A stretch of 64,000 bases of DNA from Adiantum capillus-veneris. Its lineage: Eukaryota > Streptophyta > Polypodiopsida > Polypodiales > Pteridaceae. The position numbers were made by a program, and so were the translations under genes. Shown here piece by piece: positions 11,467 to 23,562 of the stretch. Within the stretch, counting starts at the first letter, position 1. Each line of letters begins with the position of its first letter. Below the pieces are notes generated by a model. The model searched no databases. It saw nothing but the letters and a program-made list of their open reading frames with translations, and was not told the origin of the DNA. The stretch is taken from positions 87,622,840 to 87,686,839 of the forward strand of contig CM043971.1 of NCBI GenBank assembly GCA_014529385.2. The letters are read 5' to 3'.

Positions 11467-12099
11467 TGTTAAGTATGGAGCTTGATTTACCCCTTGTAAT
11501 TTTCTGTGGTAAAAACGCACATTTGTAAGGCCCCCATTATGAGGAGAAGCCATCGTGCATGAAGGAAAATCACTCGCCGGAAATAAAAATTTTCACGGCC
11601 AAAATTCAGGGGCAACTTTAGGGCCCTCGGGGGAGGAAGCCCCCGAGACTTTTTTTTTCCTTCATCGGAATATTCCTTTTCATCCGAATATTATGGTCGA
11701 TCGGTGGCCGGAAAGTGGTTGGAAAACGACCGATCAGTTGGCCGGTGGCCGGTGGCCGAATTCAAAAGCGGACTTGTCTTCTCAAGGACAACCACACAAA
11801 GGCGGATTGCAGGGTCCGATTTGGACTTATCTACACAAGGACAGCTACACATGGCTGCCTCTCATGAGAGAGGGTAGCCCTTTTGGCCTATAAAAGGAGG
11901 CCATTTCTACACAAATTTTATAGTGTGAAGTTGATGCAACAAGGTGGGTGCGAGGTGGTGAGAGTGAAGCAAGGCAAGAGCTCTATTAAGGGTATAATCC
12001 CTTTGTAAACTACTTCTTGTTTTGAAGTACTAAAGCCATTGAGTAGCTGCTTTCTCGTGGACATAGCCCACATTGGGTGAACCACGTATATCGTGTGTA

Positions 12100-12182
<83 letters not shown>

Positions 12183-12267
12183 CTCTAATCTCTTGTATGT
12201 GAAATCTATCTCTCTCCATTAAGTAATCTACTCAAATATCTATTTAGCTACGTCATATTTCCTAACA
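11467..12267 (+). repeat. Copia 3' LTR with internal (CT)n array
   Basis: 801 bp, TGTTA...TAACA, preceded by the purine tract in ccaagtgggagat. A TATA box (TATAAAAG) lies at 11889-11896, giving a U3 of about 420 bp. A (CT)n array of about 39 units occupies 12102-12179 within the LTR. The 3' flank tgcct has no counterpart next to the truncated 5' LTR. Confidence 0.9.
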
Positions 12268-15010
12268 TGCCTAATTGAAAAGCCCCACGCATCCAAATTG
12301 AATTGTCCTTATGTATCCATGATGGCAGTTTAGTCTCTTGAGGTTTTAGAGTCCAATTCTTGTATAAGTGTCCTCACGACATCCTTATAAAATGGCCTTT
12401 CAAGCTCACTTGGGTTATTGCCCCTACTTGTTTCAGGTTCATCGCCTGAGTGTTGGATGGATTGTATTTGTCTCATGGATGGTCTTCCCAAAATGATTTC
12501 ATAGTTGAGTTTCTTTCCCAAATCTACAATGGCAAAAGTGTGATGATAGTTGATCCTAGAGGAGTTGACTATCACATTCTCTAGTAATACCACTGGTTTC
12601 TCTATGTGTCCATTTGGAAATTGTAGTTTTATCCTTGTTTTCTTGATTACTGGATTTCCCCAAGCTTCCCAGATAGCTCTAGTTGCTATGTCATGGTCGT
12701 CACATCTTTGTATTGTACTAGAAGGGTAGTGTTTCCCTCGTTCCCTTCACAATAATATCCTACCTTGTTCATGGGCACCAAGTTGACAAGTTTAGTCCAT
12801 GCCTCCTTGTTTTGAAAATTCTCCAGGTTCATTTGAGATACTCCCTTTAATCCCATCTTTTCCATGGTGGTTTGTAATTATCCCCATAGGTGTGGTCTTA
12901 ACTTTAATAGCTTACCCAAAGTGATTGTGCACTAAATTATTGTTGACATAATGGATTCAATTTGTAGATTAGCCACATTTAAAGTTTGTTTTGGCCTATT
13001 TAGTTTTGTCATTTTGTAGATTATTGATTTCTCTTCATTCTCACCTAGGTAATAAGGTAGTGTCCGCAGTGTTCCAGCTTTCATAGATTCTGACTGATCT
13101 AATCCCCAATCTCCATACAAGGACTATTCATCTAATTCCATGGGTGGTCTATCCAGCCAAACTTCTTAAATTGGTACTAATTTTAGAGTCAAACTGTCTT
13201 CTTTTGCTTCCTTAATTCATTCCCACAAGTGGTTTGGCCAATCTTCTTTGACTATTGGCACTCCATCCCATCATTCCTCACTATCTAGAACAATTGGGTT
13301 AGGTGACGTCTGTGTGTCATCATTTTCCAAGGTTTCTAGCTCACCCTTTTCTTGAGCCATTTCTCTAATGATTTTGATCTCAAGTTCCATTGGTTTTCCT
13401 ACGACTTCTAGCTGAGGTTTCTATTTTTCCAACATGGTTGGCGTGATCTGCACCAAGTTTTTGTAAGCTTCCATTTGGCTGCTTCCATATCAGGTGATGG
13501 ATAGTTTTTCCATTTGGTTTCCAAAGCCTGATTGCCTTTATTAATCTAGCTTGAAATTTCCAGTTGGCATTGGAAGAACGATTGTCCTGGAACATACAAG
13601 AATGCAATACCTACAGAGGTATACTGTGGAGCTTGTGGACATAACAATGGACACTTTCCTGAAGACTACCTAGGAATCCATCGAACAAGGGAAAGATTGC
13701 CATAAATGTGGTTCGAGTTGTGCCAAGTAGTTTGATAGAAGGGGAACCAACAATTCATGTTTGATTAGCGACTAGATCACAAGCCAAGGGGAATAAGAAA
13801 CAAAATGCAAGTGGATCTGACAAATCCAACCATTCTTTCAAAAACTCCAAAAAAGAAAGATGCAAATGATATGAACTCAAGAGACAAAAATTGTGAAGGG
13901 AGATTGAAGGGAGGATACGAAAGGAGGTAGAGAAAAAGATGAAGAATCTTTTAATAGACTCTTCCAATGGTCATTTTCTCCACATGGGTGGTCGAGATCA
14001 TAGGTGGTCTAGCTCCCTAGTTTACACTGAAGTAGACATGTGTTGTATCAGTAGGTGCTTGATACATTGGTTCTACAGGGGCCGATGTCGATTGATTATA
14101 CCACTCTTCTTCTATCCCCATTGTTATTGAAATCGTTTCAGGGTATGTAGTAACAAGTACTAGAGCCTATTCATCCACCTATCCCTCATGCAATATATAC
14201 TTGATTGATATAACATTATTCCATGGGAGTGGTGGTTGTTGGCCTAATAATGGTCATGATCACTTCATATTCATAGGCGATCTTTGTATTGGTGCCACTT
14301 TTGGTGGGTATTTATACATGGGTTGTCCTTGTGGCCTCATTGGAACATACTAGATATTTCCATCATATTTGGGTTTGTAGTAGCACTCATATGTCTCATG
14401 ATTTGTTCAATTTCCTTCAATGACACACCATTTCAATTTTCTTTGTTGTCCCATAGGTTGTCCCTAATTTGGTCACTATCTTGCGTCTCTCATAGGCATC
14501 CTTTGTTGTTGGTCATCATATCATTCATGCATTTAAGCATGTCCTCTATAGAATTCACAGGAGCTGTAACAACTGTTCCTACTTGTGTTGATACGGTGTA
14601 TGTAGTTTGCTTGCTTTGTTTATCTTTAGCACTGGTCTCCTCATTGAAGATCTCACAATTATCACTCAAGTCAATTGTATCTAGACTCCACACTTCCTAT
14701 TTCATGTGTTTCTTACTATATTAGTATACAAAATAGCATGAAAATATTTGTTTAGTAGTCCCTCTAAGAAAAAGTGAAACAAGTCTTTCCTCGGTTGGAA
14801 TCTCCAACTCCGGACATCTATCTATATATTGTCTCATCCAACTCACACTATCTCTGACAGTTTCTCCCTGTTTTTGTTTGAAACTATAGATTTGTGCCAC
14901 TGCACTATTCTTTATTCCCATTTTAGAACAAGCAGCAACAAATCTCATTGCCAAAGTTGGTAAATTGGTGATTGATATAGGAGGTATAGTCCCGAACCAA
15001 GTTAAAGCTT
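12268..15010 (-). pseudogene. Ty3-type gag and protease relic, left part
   Basis: Heavily decayed. On the minus strand the gag segment at 14721-15044 has ALTWFGTIPPISITN, KQKQGETVRDSVSWMRQY and RCPELEIPTEERLVSLF, matching the retrotransposon gag capsid family. Further down (12330-12593) NYEIILGRPSMRQIQ is the C-terminal 'ILG' block of a retropepsin. In between lie proline-rich, gag-tail-like pieces with many stops. A possible zinc-knuckle-like stretch (YCGACGHNNGHFPEDY) reads on the plus strand at about 13615, so that part is uncertain. The gag continues beyond the Copia insertion at 18052-18554. Confidence 0.7.
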
Positions 15011-15239
15011 TGTTGTAATTAGGGTTGTAGGAAAACACACACAACTTGCAGATGACAAAGGAAGCTCAAGGCACACAACAAAGAGTGTATTACTTTGTGT
15101 GAAATGGAAAGGTAAGATAGCCCTAGAGTGATGGGCCTATATACAATGCACATAGGGAAAAACCTCCTAGTGAGGGAAAAAATGCCTTGGTGGTCCTAAG
15201 GGTGTTCACACACATGACTACGACATGTATATGGTAACA
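15011..15239 (-). repeat. 3' LTR of deleted Copia
   Basis: 229 bp. On the plus strand it begins tgttgtaattaggg and ends atatggtaaca, matching the LTRs at 17831, 24750 and 29677 with scattered substitutions. Confidence 0.9.
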
Positions 15240-15316
15240 AATCCCCCCTGGTAGTGATGTGGTAAACAATATCTAGCACCTAGAGTATAGGGAAGTGCAA
15301 TGTCCTAAATACATGA

Positions 15317-16653
15317 TCAATCGACAAAGGGGAGCAAGCCCAAATATTTGTGGAAAGCTTTAAAGTTCTCATGAGACAATTCTTTTGTGAAAAAATCTGC
15401 AAGGTTGTCCTGTGTTGGCACATAAGCCAAGCTGATCTCTCCTGCTGAGAGCCTCTCCCTGACATAGTGGTAATGCACTTCAATGTGCTTTGTGAGAGCA
15501 TGAAAAACTGGGTTTCTCCAAACTGCCAATGATTGTCAGTGTAGATAGTGTTGGCAGTGTGCTATCCATCAACACCCAAATAAGCCATAAGACGTCTAAG
15601 CCATACACACTCAACCATAGTTGTGAACACTACCTTGTATTAAGCCTCACAACTTGAGGTAGCCACAATAGGTTACTTCGTGCTCAACCATGATATGCAT
15701 GAGCCACCAAGCATGAAACAAAAACCACTTGTGGACACTCATGTATCAAAACAACTAGCCCAATTTGAGTCTAAAAAAGCATGTAAGTTTGGCAACAATG
15801 ATCCCCCCTTGGGATAAAACAAGCCAAGATGTAAAGTGCCACTCAAGTAGTGAAAAATCCTCTTGAGAGATTGCCAATTCTTAGACCCTAGGCTATGCAT
15901 AAATTTGTTGACCTGTGAGACTGCAAATTGAATATCCTCGTGTTGCATACATAAATGAGGCAGCCAATAGCAATTTGGTAAAGAGTGACATCGATAGGAT
16001 AACTAGCATCATGAAGACTCAATTTCAAACTTGTTTCCATGGGAGTGGCAATAGGTTTGCAATCCTCAAGTACAAACTTACATAGCAATGTCTCTATGTA
16101 ACTTTTCGGACACAAGTCAATACCACCATCACACTGCTTAAACTGTATACCCCAGTAATGATGCAACAACCCCAAATCTTTCATTTTGAAAGTAGCATTC
16201 AAATCAGCCTTAAATTCAAAAAAAATGTCTCTCATTTGGTCCAATGATCAAAAATCATCCACATAGAGAACCACAATGAGAAGTACATCACCCTCACGCT
16301 TTACACAATGTGCTTTCTGTTGGATTGTTACAAAAGCCTCGTTTGACCAAATAACTGTCAGGCTTCTCATGCCAAGCACAAGAAGATTGCTTCAACCCAT
16401 GTGAAGCTTTCTTACACCTACAAACTTTATCCTCTTGTCCTTTCTTGACAAAATTGAGAGGCTGCATTACATACGCTTTCTCAAATATGTCACCATTCAA
16501 AAAAGCAGTAACAATGTCGGATTGATGTACATCCCAACCAAAATGAGTTGCCAATGCACATAGAAAACAAAAAATAGTCATACGACAAGTGGGAGAGAAA
16601 GTCTCTTCATAATCTATGCCTTCTAATGTGCATAACCTTTTGCAACAAGTCAA
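15317..16653 (-). pseudogene. Copia RT and RNase H of deleted element
   Basis: Read 16653 to 15317. RT motifs include [32 protein letters not shown] and ASHGLKQSSCAWHEK. They are followed by FKADLNATFKMKDLGLLHHY, and then the RNase H end NPVFHALTKHIEVHYHYVRE. The YVDD-bearing stretch and the RNase H catalytic SCEAEY are broken by stops and frameshifts. The same segments in the 24750-29903 copy are better preserved. Confidence 0.85.
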
Positions 16654-16739
16654 GCCTTATAGTGATCAATCTCACCATCCGGCTTGCATTTCAACTTGTA
16701 AACCCACTTCATACCAATGGCCTTTTTGCCAGGAGGCAA

Positions 16740-17467
16740 ATCACATAAAGTCCATGTGTCATTTTCTATAAGTGCATCATATTTTGATTGCATGGCAGCC
16801 ATCCAATTTTTTGAATTTTGTGCTGAGGTTTTTCAACATCATGTAAGCTATACATAGCCAAAGCATAACAATCTGATACATAAGATGCATGGCATAACCT
16901 AAATGAGTAGGACTAGACAAAGGTGCATCCAATTTACTGTCATGCAAAGTATGTACTAGCCATTTAGGCATAATAAGTTGCTTATTGATATCCTTGACAC
17001 TAGCAAGGAAAGTGTCCATGTCATCTTCCTCATGTATAATCTTCAGCTCCAGCTCTTTACGCAACAATACAATTTTTGCCTCATTGCAACTTGCATAAAT
17101 ACTAGCTAGAATATCCCAAGCATGTTTTGCAAATTTTGCTGAACGAATGTGAGAAGTAATAGTGCGCTTCATAGACAACACAATCAATGCATGAGGCTGT
17201 GCATCTTTTACATCCCAACAAGCTTTCTCAGTCATAGAAAAAACAGCTCTGGCAGGATCAACCCTTCCACCAACAACTTGTAACATCCTCAACATCGCCT
17301 GCACCCTCAGAACCAAGACGTACATCAATGCCCTGTACAATGTTCCAAATGCCCTTTGACACAAGGACATGTTTCATCATGTAAGACCACATAGGGTAAT
17401 TGTCCCCATCCAATCTGTCCTCAACAACAAACATCTTGAACACATCTGTGTTGTTGTTGTCAGCCAT
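16740..17467 (-). pseudogene. Copia gag fused by deletion to integrase-RT linker
   Basis: Starts MADNNNTDVFKMF at 17467 and continues with LDGDNYPMWSYMMKHVLVS and HEEDDMDTFLASVKDINKQLI. It then passes directly into MPKWLVHTLHDSKLDAPLSS, which in the fuller copy lies between integrase and RT. About 2.1 kb of gag end, protease and integrase is absent and the reading frame is kept across the junction. A frameshift near 17300 separates the N-terminal part from the rest. Confidence 0.88.
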
Positions 17468-17813
17468 GGTGAATGCTGCACCTGATGTGAAAAATTCCCA
17501 AAAAGAGGAGAAATGAAGCGAGAAAAACACGTGCTACATAGCACAAGCCATAGAAGACTGTAAGGGACTTGTTATGCAAAAAACAAAACTGACAAAAAAA
17601 TTTGCACAAAATGACAAAATAGCCTCTACAGCACTGCCTATAGTGGAAACGGAGGCCAAAATGAGCCCAAATAAAAAATCTAAGCAAATCAAAATCTACA
17701 AGTTGTCTCAAAATATTTGTCGGCCTACGAACGCTCACCAAAGCTCACAAAAATTGGAGAAAGTGAGCAGGCGTGTGTTGGAGCTGCTGACGACTAAGTC
17801 GGGGAGGACGTAA

Positions 17814-18051
17814 CCTGCTCTGATACCAATTGTTGGAATTAGGGTTGCCGAGAAACACACATAGCTTGGAGAAGACGAAGGAAGCTCAAGGCATGAGTGT
17901 ATTACTTAGTGTGCAATGGAAATATAAGATATCCCTAGAGTGATGAGCATATATAAATGCACAGGGGGAAAAACCTCCTAATGAGGGAAAAAAATGCCCC
18001 GACGGTCCTAAGGGTGTTCACACACATCACTACCACATGTATATGGTAACA
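17814..18051 (-). repeat. 5' LTR and PBS of deleted Copia
   Basis: The LTR at 17831-18051 (221 bp) is followed, in element orientation, by TTGGTATCAGAGCAGG (plus strand cctgctctgataccaa), the initiator-tRNA primer-binding site. Confidence 0.9.
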
Positions 18052-18554
18052 ATATTTCCCCTCTAAGGTCATTCCAAATCCCTCAAACTATGTATGGAAG
18101 TCGATTATGCACTGATCTCTCAAAACCTATCTAAAGCTCTCAAACTAAAGCTCGCCAAATGGCCATATGGATCCCCTAACCCATTTTTGGAAGTCTGCTA
18201 GTCTGACTCTACAATTATGCTCATCATTCGCTCTCTCTCTTATAGCCGGTGTTTTGTCCATTAAAGCTTCAAACCAGCTGTTTGGTAGATGTGACTCATG
18301 TGGACCTCTCCTTGTCCTAGTGTCACCCATTCTTTTCCTATTGTAGGTGGTTTTTGCATTCCTTTCCTTGGTTCCATCATTGAGGTGGCTGCCTTGGCTG
18401 TTCTTCCTCTTTGATTGAACATGCTATCATAGGCTCTATCATTTTGGCCTACATTTTTTTCAGTTTCATGTACTATTCCCATAATCACTTCTTGGATCGA
18501 ATGTCCCTCGTATTTAGTCCGCTCAATCTCCTTCGGAGTCATCTCATAACACAA
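18052..18554 (-). pseudogene. Ty3-type gag relic, right part
   Basis: Minus-strand segments include IQEVIMGIVHETEKNVGQND and, in another frame, RRGPHESHLPNSWFEALMDK followed by FQKWVRGSIWPFGEL. They continue the gag interrupted at 15010. The placement next to the Copia LTR supports insertion into one ancestral gag. No single open frame survives. Confidence 0.6.
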
Positions 18555-18599
18555 TAATTGCTATAACAATCCCTAAAGAGATCGACGGGTATTTTTGCT

Positions 18600-19746
18600 A
18601 AGCCCTTCTCCTTGACCTTGAAAATATACTATCATAAAATCTAATATCTAACTAACCCAAATGATTTTCTTACATTAAAATGATCATTTAATGTGGGAGA
18701 ATAAACAAGAACAATAGTTAGAATATAGACATGTGCTTATGGATCTATCTCAGCATGGGACCAAAGTCAATGGGTCCAAATGCGAGATGGTCTATCAAAG
18801 AGCAATGCTAGCTAATGGAGCTTGAAATACCTTAGGGTTAGCTTGATTATAGACATCCAAAGGTTACTGTTTGTTAGCAGCAAGCTAACTTGGATACCAT
18901 TTTTCGGAGCTTTCATTGTAAAAAAATTTACTATTTTGATGAATCGGGAATATTAAACTCCTACTTTCCAGAAAAACAATTGATGAGCCGGGGCTACAAG
19001 CTTCCAGATTGTATCAACCTGTATTTAGCTCCCAGATTATTAGTTTTGACCACCAAAACCCTTGGCTAAGGTATAAAAGCCAATTTTTTTAAGTTTTGAA
19101 TAATAGAAACACAATGTGAGCTAATGACACTCACTTCTCTCCTTCTTGCGCTTCCTACTCCCTCCCCGGTTGTCACATTGCAGTCGCGGCTATTGCGTTG
19201 CATCCGCAGGTAAGAGCTCTACGCATTGACGTAAGCATTTCACAACATTTTAGCTTTTAGTATGCCGACCCGCGGCTTAATTTCATCATAAGTAAGAATT
19301 TACACTTCACAATCAAAAACTAAGTATAGGCGGGGTATTGGGGCATCATTTCTAAGCATTTAGATGCATTCTGGATCGAAAACGACTAGGTCAAAAACTC
19401 AATGTTGTTAATAATCACGATTTTTACACTTGAACTAAAGTAATATTTGAGACCATAAGCATGTGTGCTTAGGTCTCATAAACATGTCCTAGAAGTTTTT
19501 TGACGTTTGGATGTCGTTTGATGCTATAACGGATGTAATTTGTTTGCCGATGAGCGATTAGCTTTTTCAGTCATTTGAGTGTAGCTTGAGTTAGATGCGA
19601 GTTGTTTGTTGTTTTCCAAGAGATTGACAACCTCTTGTAGCCTCTATGAACTAGTTGAGAGCTTCGTCCCATGGATTGAAAACTATATTCGTGGTTCTCT
19701 CTACGTTTGCAATAAGATAGGAGTGAGGTTAGACACCCGTCCCACA
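18600..19746 (+). repeat. Probable 5' LTR of an Athila-like Ty3 element
   Basis: The right end is fixed by cccaca at 19741-19746 just before the PBS. A TATA box (TATAAAAG) lies at 19072-19079, about 670 bases upstream of that end. The left boundary is not defined because no second LTR copy was found; 18600 is a guess. No coding potential. Confidence 0.55.
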
Positions 19747-19748
19747 TT

Positions 19749-19765
19749 TGGCGCTATTGCCGGGA
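19749..19765 (+). promoter_or_regulatory. Athila-like primer-binding site
   Basis: TGGCGCTATTGCCGGGA closely matches the TGGCGCCGTTGCCGGGGA PBS found in many plant Athila/Tat-type Ty3 elements. Confidence 0.8.
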
Positions 19766-20084
19766 ATGGAAGAGACCTAAACTAAGAAAAAACACGAGCG
19801 TCTTGTAAAGTTATCCTTTAGTTTCCTCTAGGATTTCTTAGATTTAAAATTTTTATTATAAAAACCGCATAGCTTAAGATGTAGGTCCCAAAACTTTTCT
19901 ACATACTTGTGGATAGACTCATATGGAGACATCTTCAAGCTTCACCATTCGATAAGAACTTTATCTTCGGAATCTCTTGAAAGAAACTGCTTCATAATGG
20001 AAGATCTTAAGGCTTTCCATGTCTTTGGAGCTTCTCCGTTAGTAAAACTTGCGTTGTGTTTCTTTTCTTTTGCTATTTCATTCA

Positions 20085-21054
20085 AGTGTAAGCATTGCAA
20101 TTTATGTCGATGGTTTGCGACTCAAATGGGGAGTCAATTTGATTATAGTGCCCACAAGGTTATGGAAAATGAGATACATCTTGCTTGCCAGGGAAGATTT
20201 GACGAACCAAAGCTACAAGTATGATATGCAAGTTTTTGCTAGAAGATGTAATATGTAGATATGGTTACGTTCGAAGAATTATTACAGATACAGGAGAGCT
20301 GGATGTTGATGAAGCCAAATACTTTTTTTCTCATATGGGTGTCAAGTAACGCTCACTACTGCATGCAATCCAGAAGGAAATGGGAAAAGTGAAAGAGGGC
20401 ATCCTCCCATTGTCAAGGCATTGGCTAAAGCATGTAAAGGTCATATTGGTGATTGGACTTGGTTACTCACTTATGCTTTATGGGTGGACCGTACTACACA
20501 CAACAGAGTTATAGGCTTCATGCCATCAAAGCTTATGTATGGACAAATGCCTATTATGCCTCTTGAAGCAGCAATAACTACATGGAATATATTGCCTTGG
20601 ATATAGAAATGAGCAAAGAAGATTTGCTTGCTTCAAGGATCCGACAACTAGAGAGGAGAAGCATAGATATAGAAGCTACAAAGGAGAAATTGTGGAGTGC
20701 TCGCTTGAGAAATAAAGAGGCTTTTGAAAATGGCATAGGATAAGGCCATGTGCTATTCAAGAAGGGGATTGGGTTCTTGTTTATGATAGCAGTTTGGAAA
20801 ACCAGTATATAACTATGCGGAAGATGGTTAATCAGTGGTTTGGCCCGTATGTGGTTAAACATGCTTTTCCTAATGCTACCTACAAGTTATATGAGATGGA
20901 TGGTTTGGAGTTGAAACTTCCAGTTGCAAGTAAGCGTGCAATAAGTAATGAAGAGCTTCAAGTTGAAGATAGAGACTTCAATGTGGACGAAGATAAGGAT
21001 TTAGATGATGAAGATGTGATTTCTGAAGAAGATGCTGCATTGGATAACCTCTAA
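20085..21054 (+). pseudogene. Ty3-type integrase, C-terminal two-thirds
   Basis: Pieces in shifting frames give KMRYILLAREDLTNQSY, then a frameshift near 20260, then ITDTGELDVDEAKYFFSHMG, VTLTTACNPEGNGKSERGHP and DWTWLLTYALWVDRTTHNR. The second catalytic Asp (TDTGEL) and the Glu (NGKSERGH) can be placed. The first Asp region is degraded. The tail at 20794-21054 has WFGPYVVKHAFPNATYKLYE, the usual post-integrase domain, and ends in an acidic stretch (DEDKDLDDEDVISEED). Gag, protease and RT are absent, so about 3-4 kb was lost between the PBS and here. No chromodomain was seen. Confidence 0.8.
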
Positions 21055-22049
21055 AGATTGGCTCATACCAGAGGATGTGCAGGTTTAGAGGGCATGGATG
21101 TCGTGCCACTTTGCGAGCACAATATGAAAAAAAAAGTTTTGTGTGTAACTGTGAACTTTGACAAATCTATGATCTATGTTAGAACTTCTTATGGCATCAG
21201 ATTGGTAGGAATGTATGCATTATGTGGTTTTTTGTAGACCAAAAGTACTTCCAAATGAACCAGTTGGGCTGAAAGGTGAAGAATGTAAGAAGGGTTGGTT
21301 TTTTGCTTAAACATGTAGAGCTTGAAGTGCTAAGTAAACTTAGTCTAGTCCACACGATTCATCAAATGGAGCCCTTGTGAGAAAGGTATTGCAGTTTAAA
21401 GTTGGAAGTGGTAGCAGATCAGAGACGGACAGGGAAGATGGGAACAGGTGGTCAAAGGTGGTTTGGAGTGATTGATGCATATGGCTTATATTATGGAGCC
21501 TACTAGTCTTCTCAAATCGGCAATCGGAGCCACGATGAGAAAGATATTAGCAGCTGAAGGTTTGAAAGGGGGTCGGTTCTAAGCCTTTTTGACTGCATTG
21601 GGAAAAGTGCCATTTAGAATTTTTTGAAGCCCAACAAGGTTTGTAGAGATAGTGCTAAGCATGAGGAAAGAGTAAGAATTGACTTCTTATTAATCAAAGC
21701 TCGGGTCATGAAGATATAGCAAGTTGAAATGTGTGCTAGTTGTTGGCAGTGTGTTAGCATGTGATTTTGTGCCAATATGATGCTCTTTGTTTGACGCCAT
21801 GCAAATATTAAAATGTAGAGAAAACAGATGGAAATGTAGCTCAAGAAGTCATCTTTGAGTTGTGCTTTACATGCTAGGAACTGGAGCCCTGAGCATCAAG
21901 TAACACCAGGACAAAGTTGGGGGAAAAAACAAATTTATGAGGTTTTTTTTGAAGATGTCCATGGAAATTTTGGAGTGCTTAGGCCAAAACCGTGAGGGCG
22001 TGCCATGTGGCAGGCAATAAGATCAGTACGACCACATAATACAACAGAC
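21055..22049. other. Non-coding 3' part of the Athila-like remnant
   Basis: No gene recognised. A polypurine-tract-like aaagttgggggaaaaaa lies near 21914, where a 3' LTR would begin. The sequence after it does not match the presumed 5' LTR. Confidence 0.45.
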
Positions 22050-22395
22050 ACAGGTATAAGGGGTAGGGTGTGACCATTATAGGATAGCAAGAAGGAGAGA
22101 GAGCTCTCGTGGTTGGCTATGGTGATGTTGTCGTTGGCACTACGTGCGGCGGTACTACCGTGGCACAGGTATAAGGGGTAGGGTGTGACCATTATAGGAT
22201 AGCAAGAAGGAGAGAAAGATCTCGTGGTTGGCTATGGTGATGCTGTCGTTGGCACTACGTGTGGCGGCGGCACTACCGTCGTGCAGGTGTCGATTTTGGT
22301 GGGAGAGCTCTCGTGGTTGGCTATGGTGATGCTGTCGTTGGCACTACGTGTGGAAGCACTACCGTCGTGCAGGTGTCGATTTTGGTGGGGTAGTC
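22050..22395. repeat. Complex tandem repeat, about 113-bp and 90-bp units
   Basis: The block acaggtataaggggtagggt starts at about 22050 and 22164. The sub-block ctcgtggttggctatggtga recurs three times, at about 22105, 22218 and 22311. The second and third are followed by a shared gtgcaggtgtcgattttggt. Confidence 0.85.
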
Positions 22396-22558
22396 GACGG
22401 ACGCCAGTGGTGGTGTTGTGGGGTAGTCTAGTGGTTGTTTCACACGACAAATGATGTGGCACCTGGCAAGGTCTTGTGCATTTGTTCAGGCAAACCTTTT
22501 GTAGGGAGACCCCCCAGCCCCCCTACTAGCGACATCGCTAGTGGTAGAGGGAGGGGAG

Positions 22559-22891
<333 letters not shown>

Positions 22892-23562
22892 TAGAAGCTT
22901 GCCTATGTGGCGGGCCCATGCAAATATGCCTAAAATGAGTAGGCCACGTTGGGTGCAATGCACAAAAATACAAAAAGGAGCTCAAAGTGAACAGTGGCAC
23001 AAGTAGGAGGAAGCCATTTCTTTCTATTTTTTGGGGGCTAATATCTCCTATAAGAGGAGTTTTTTTATCAAGGTGTTAGGGTTCTTTCTTTAGGTTATGT
23101 TTTGGGGGGAGGTTATTAGGGAAGAGAGATTATGGCACAAACCAGTGGTAACCCTTAACTGTGTTGGGGTTCTTTTCTTCAAGATTTGTTCTTGAGAGCA
23201 ATGGGAAAAGGATCAAAGAAGGTCAGAAAGAGCGTCAAGAGCACGAAAAGACTCGACGGTGGTTCAATTTTCTGCAGCTTTCTGGTTAAAGGGTTGCAAC
23301 TCACAGGGAATACCGATCTGTCGTATGCAACCAAATTGTGAAAGAAGAAATAAAAAATCTGAAGTTGTATCACCTGTGAGTTGAATAGATCTCTTGAGTC
23401 TTTATTCTATGTTTCTTAGTACTTAACAATTAATAGCGTTCTTGTTGACAGTCTTTTTTCTTAAACTCTCTCTAATCACCCGTATTACGTGTATTAAACT
23501 ATTAAATAAAGCTATCTGCACTCTTTTATCCTAGTTTGAGCGTCTACTAAGCTCCTATCTAC
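22892..23562. other. LTR-like non-coding sequence
   Basis: No gene recognised. The right end (aataaagctatctgcactc... then ctatctaca) looks like the polyadenylation region and CA terminus of an LTR read on the plus strand. It abuts the broken end of the LINE at about 23563. No matching second LTR or left boundary was found. Confidence 0.35.

Larger units (their letters stand above)
7472..12267 (+). mobile_element. Ty1/copia LTR retrotransposon, decayed, 5' LTR truncated
   Basis: The order is LTR remnant, PBS, gag, protease, integrase, RT, RNase H, purine tract, LTR, the standard Copia order. The 3' LTR (11467-12267) starts TGTTA and ends TAACA. Only its last 34 bases occur before the PBS. The coding region is broken by many stops and frameshifts, so the copy cannot move by itself. 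With one LTR nearly absent, neither LTR-based dating nor a target-site duplication check is possible here. Confidence 0.93.
15011..18051 (-). mobile_element. Copia element, internally deleted, inserted in Ty3 gag
   Basis: Same family as the element at 24750-29903. LTRs at 15011-15239 and 17831-18051 share TGTTG...GGTAACA ends. The PBS (TTGGTATCAGAGCAGG on the minus strand) adjoins the right LTR. The coding region retains the gag N-terminus and the RT/RNase H half. The gag zinc knuckle, protease and integrase are missing. The flanks agctt and atatt match at only three of five bases, so the duplication is decayed or the assignment is imperfect. The host gag reading frame resumes on both sides. 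Confidence 0.9.

Noticed and set aside
6884-12278. Match of catgcctaatt at 6883 and 12267 as a target-site duplication for the first Copia
   Set aside because: The left copy is nearly 600 bases from the LTR remnant, and Copia duplications are 5 bp; probably chance.
16777-17060. Possible spliced intron explaining the gag-RT junction in the deleted Copia
   Set aside because: The junction lacks GT/AG at the corresponding positions of the full copy, so a DNA deletion or template switch is more likely.
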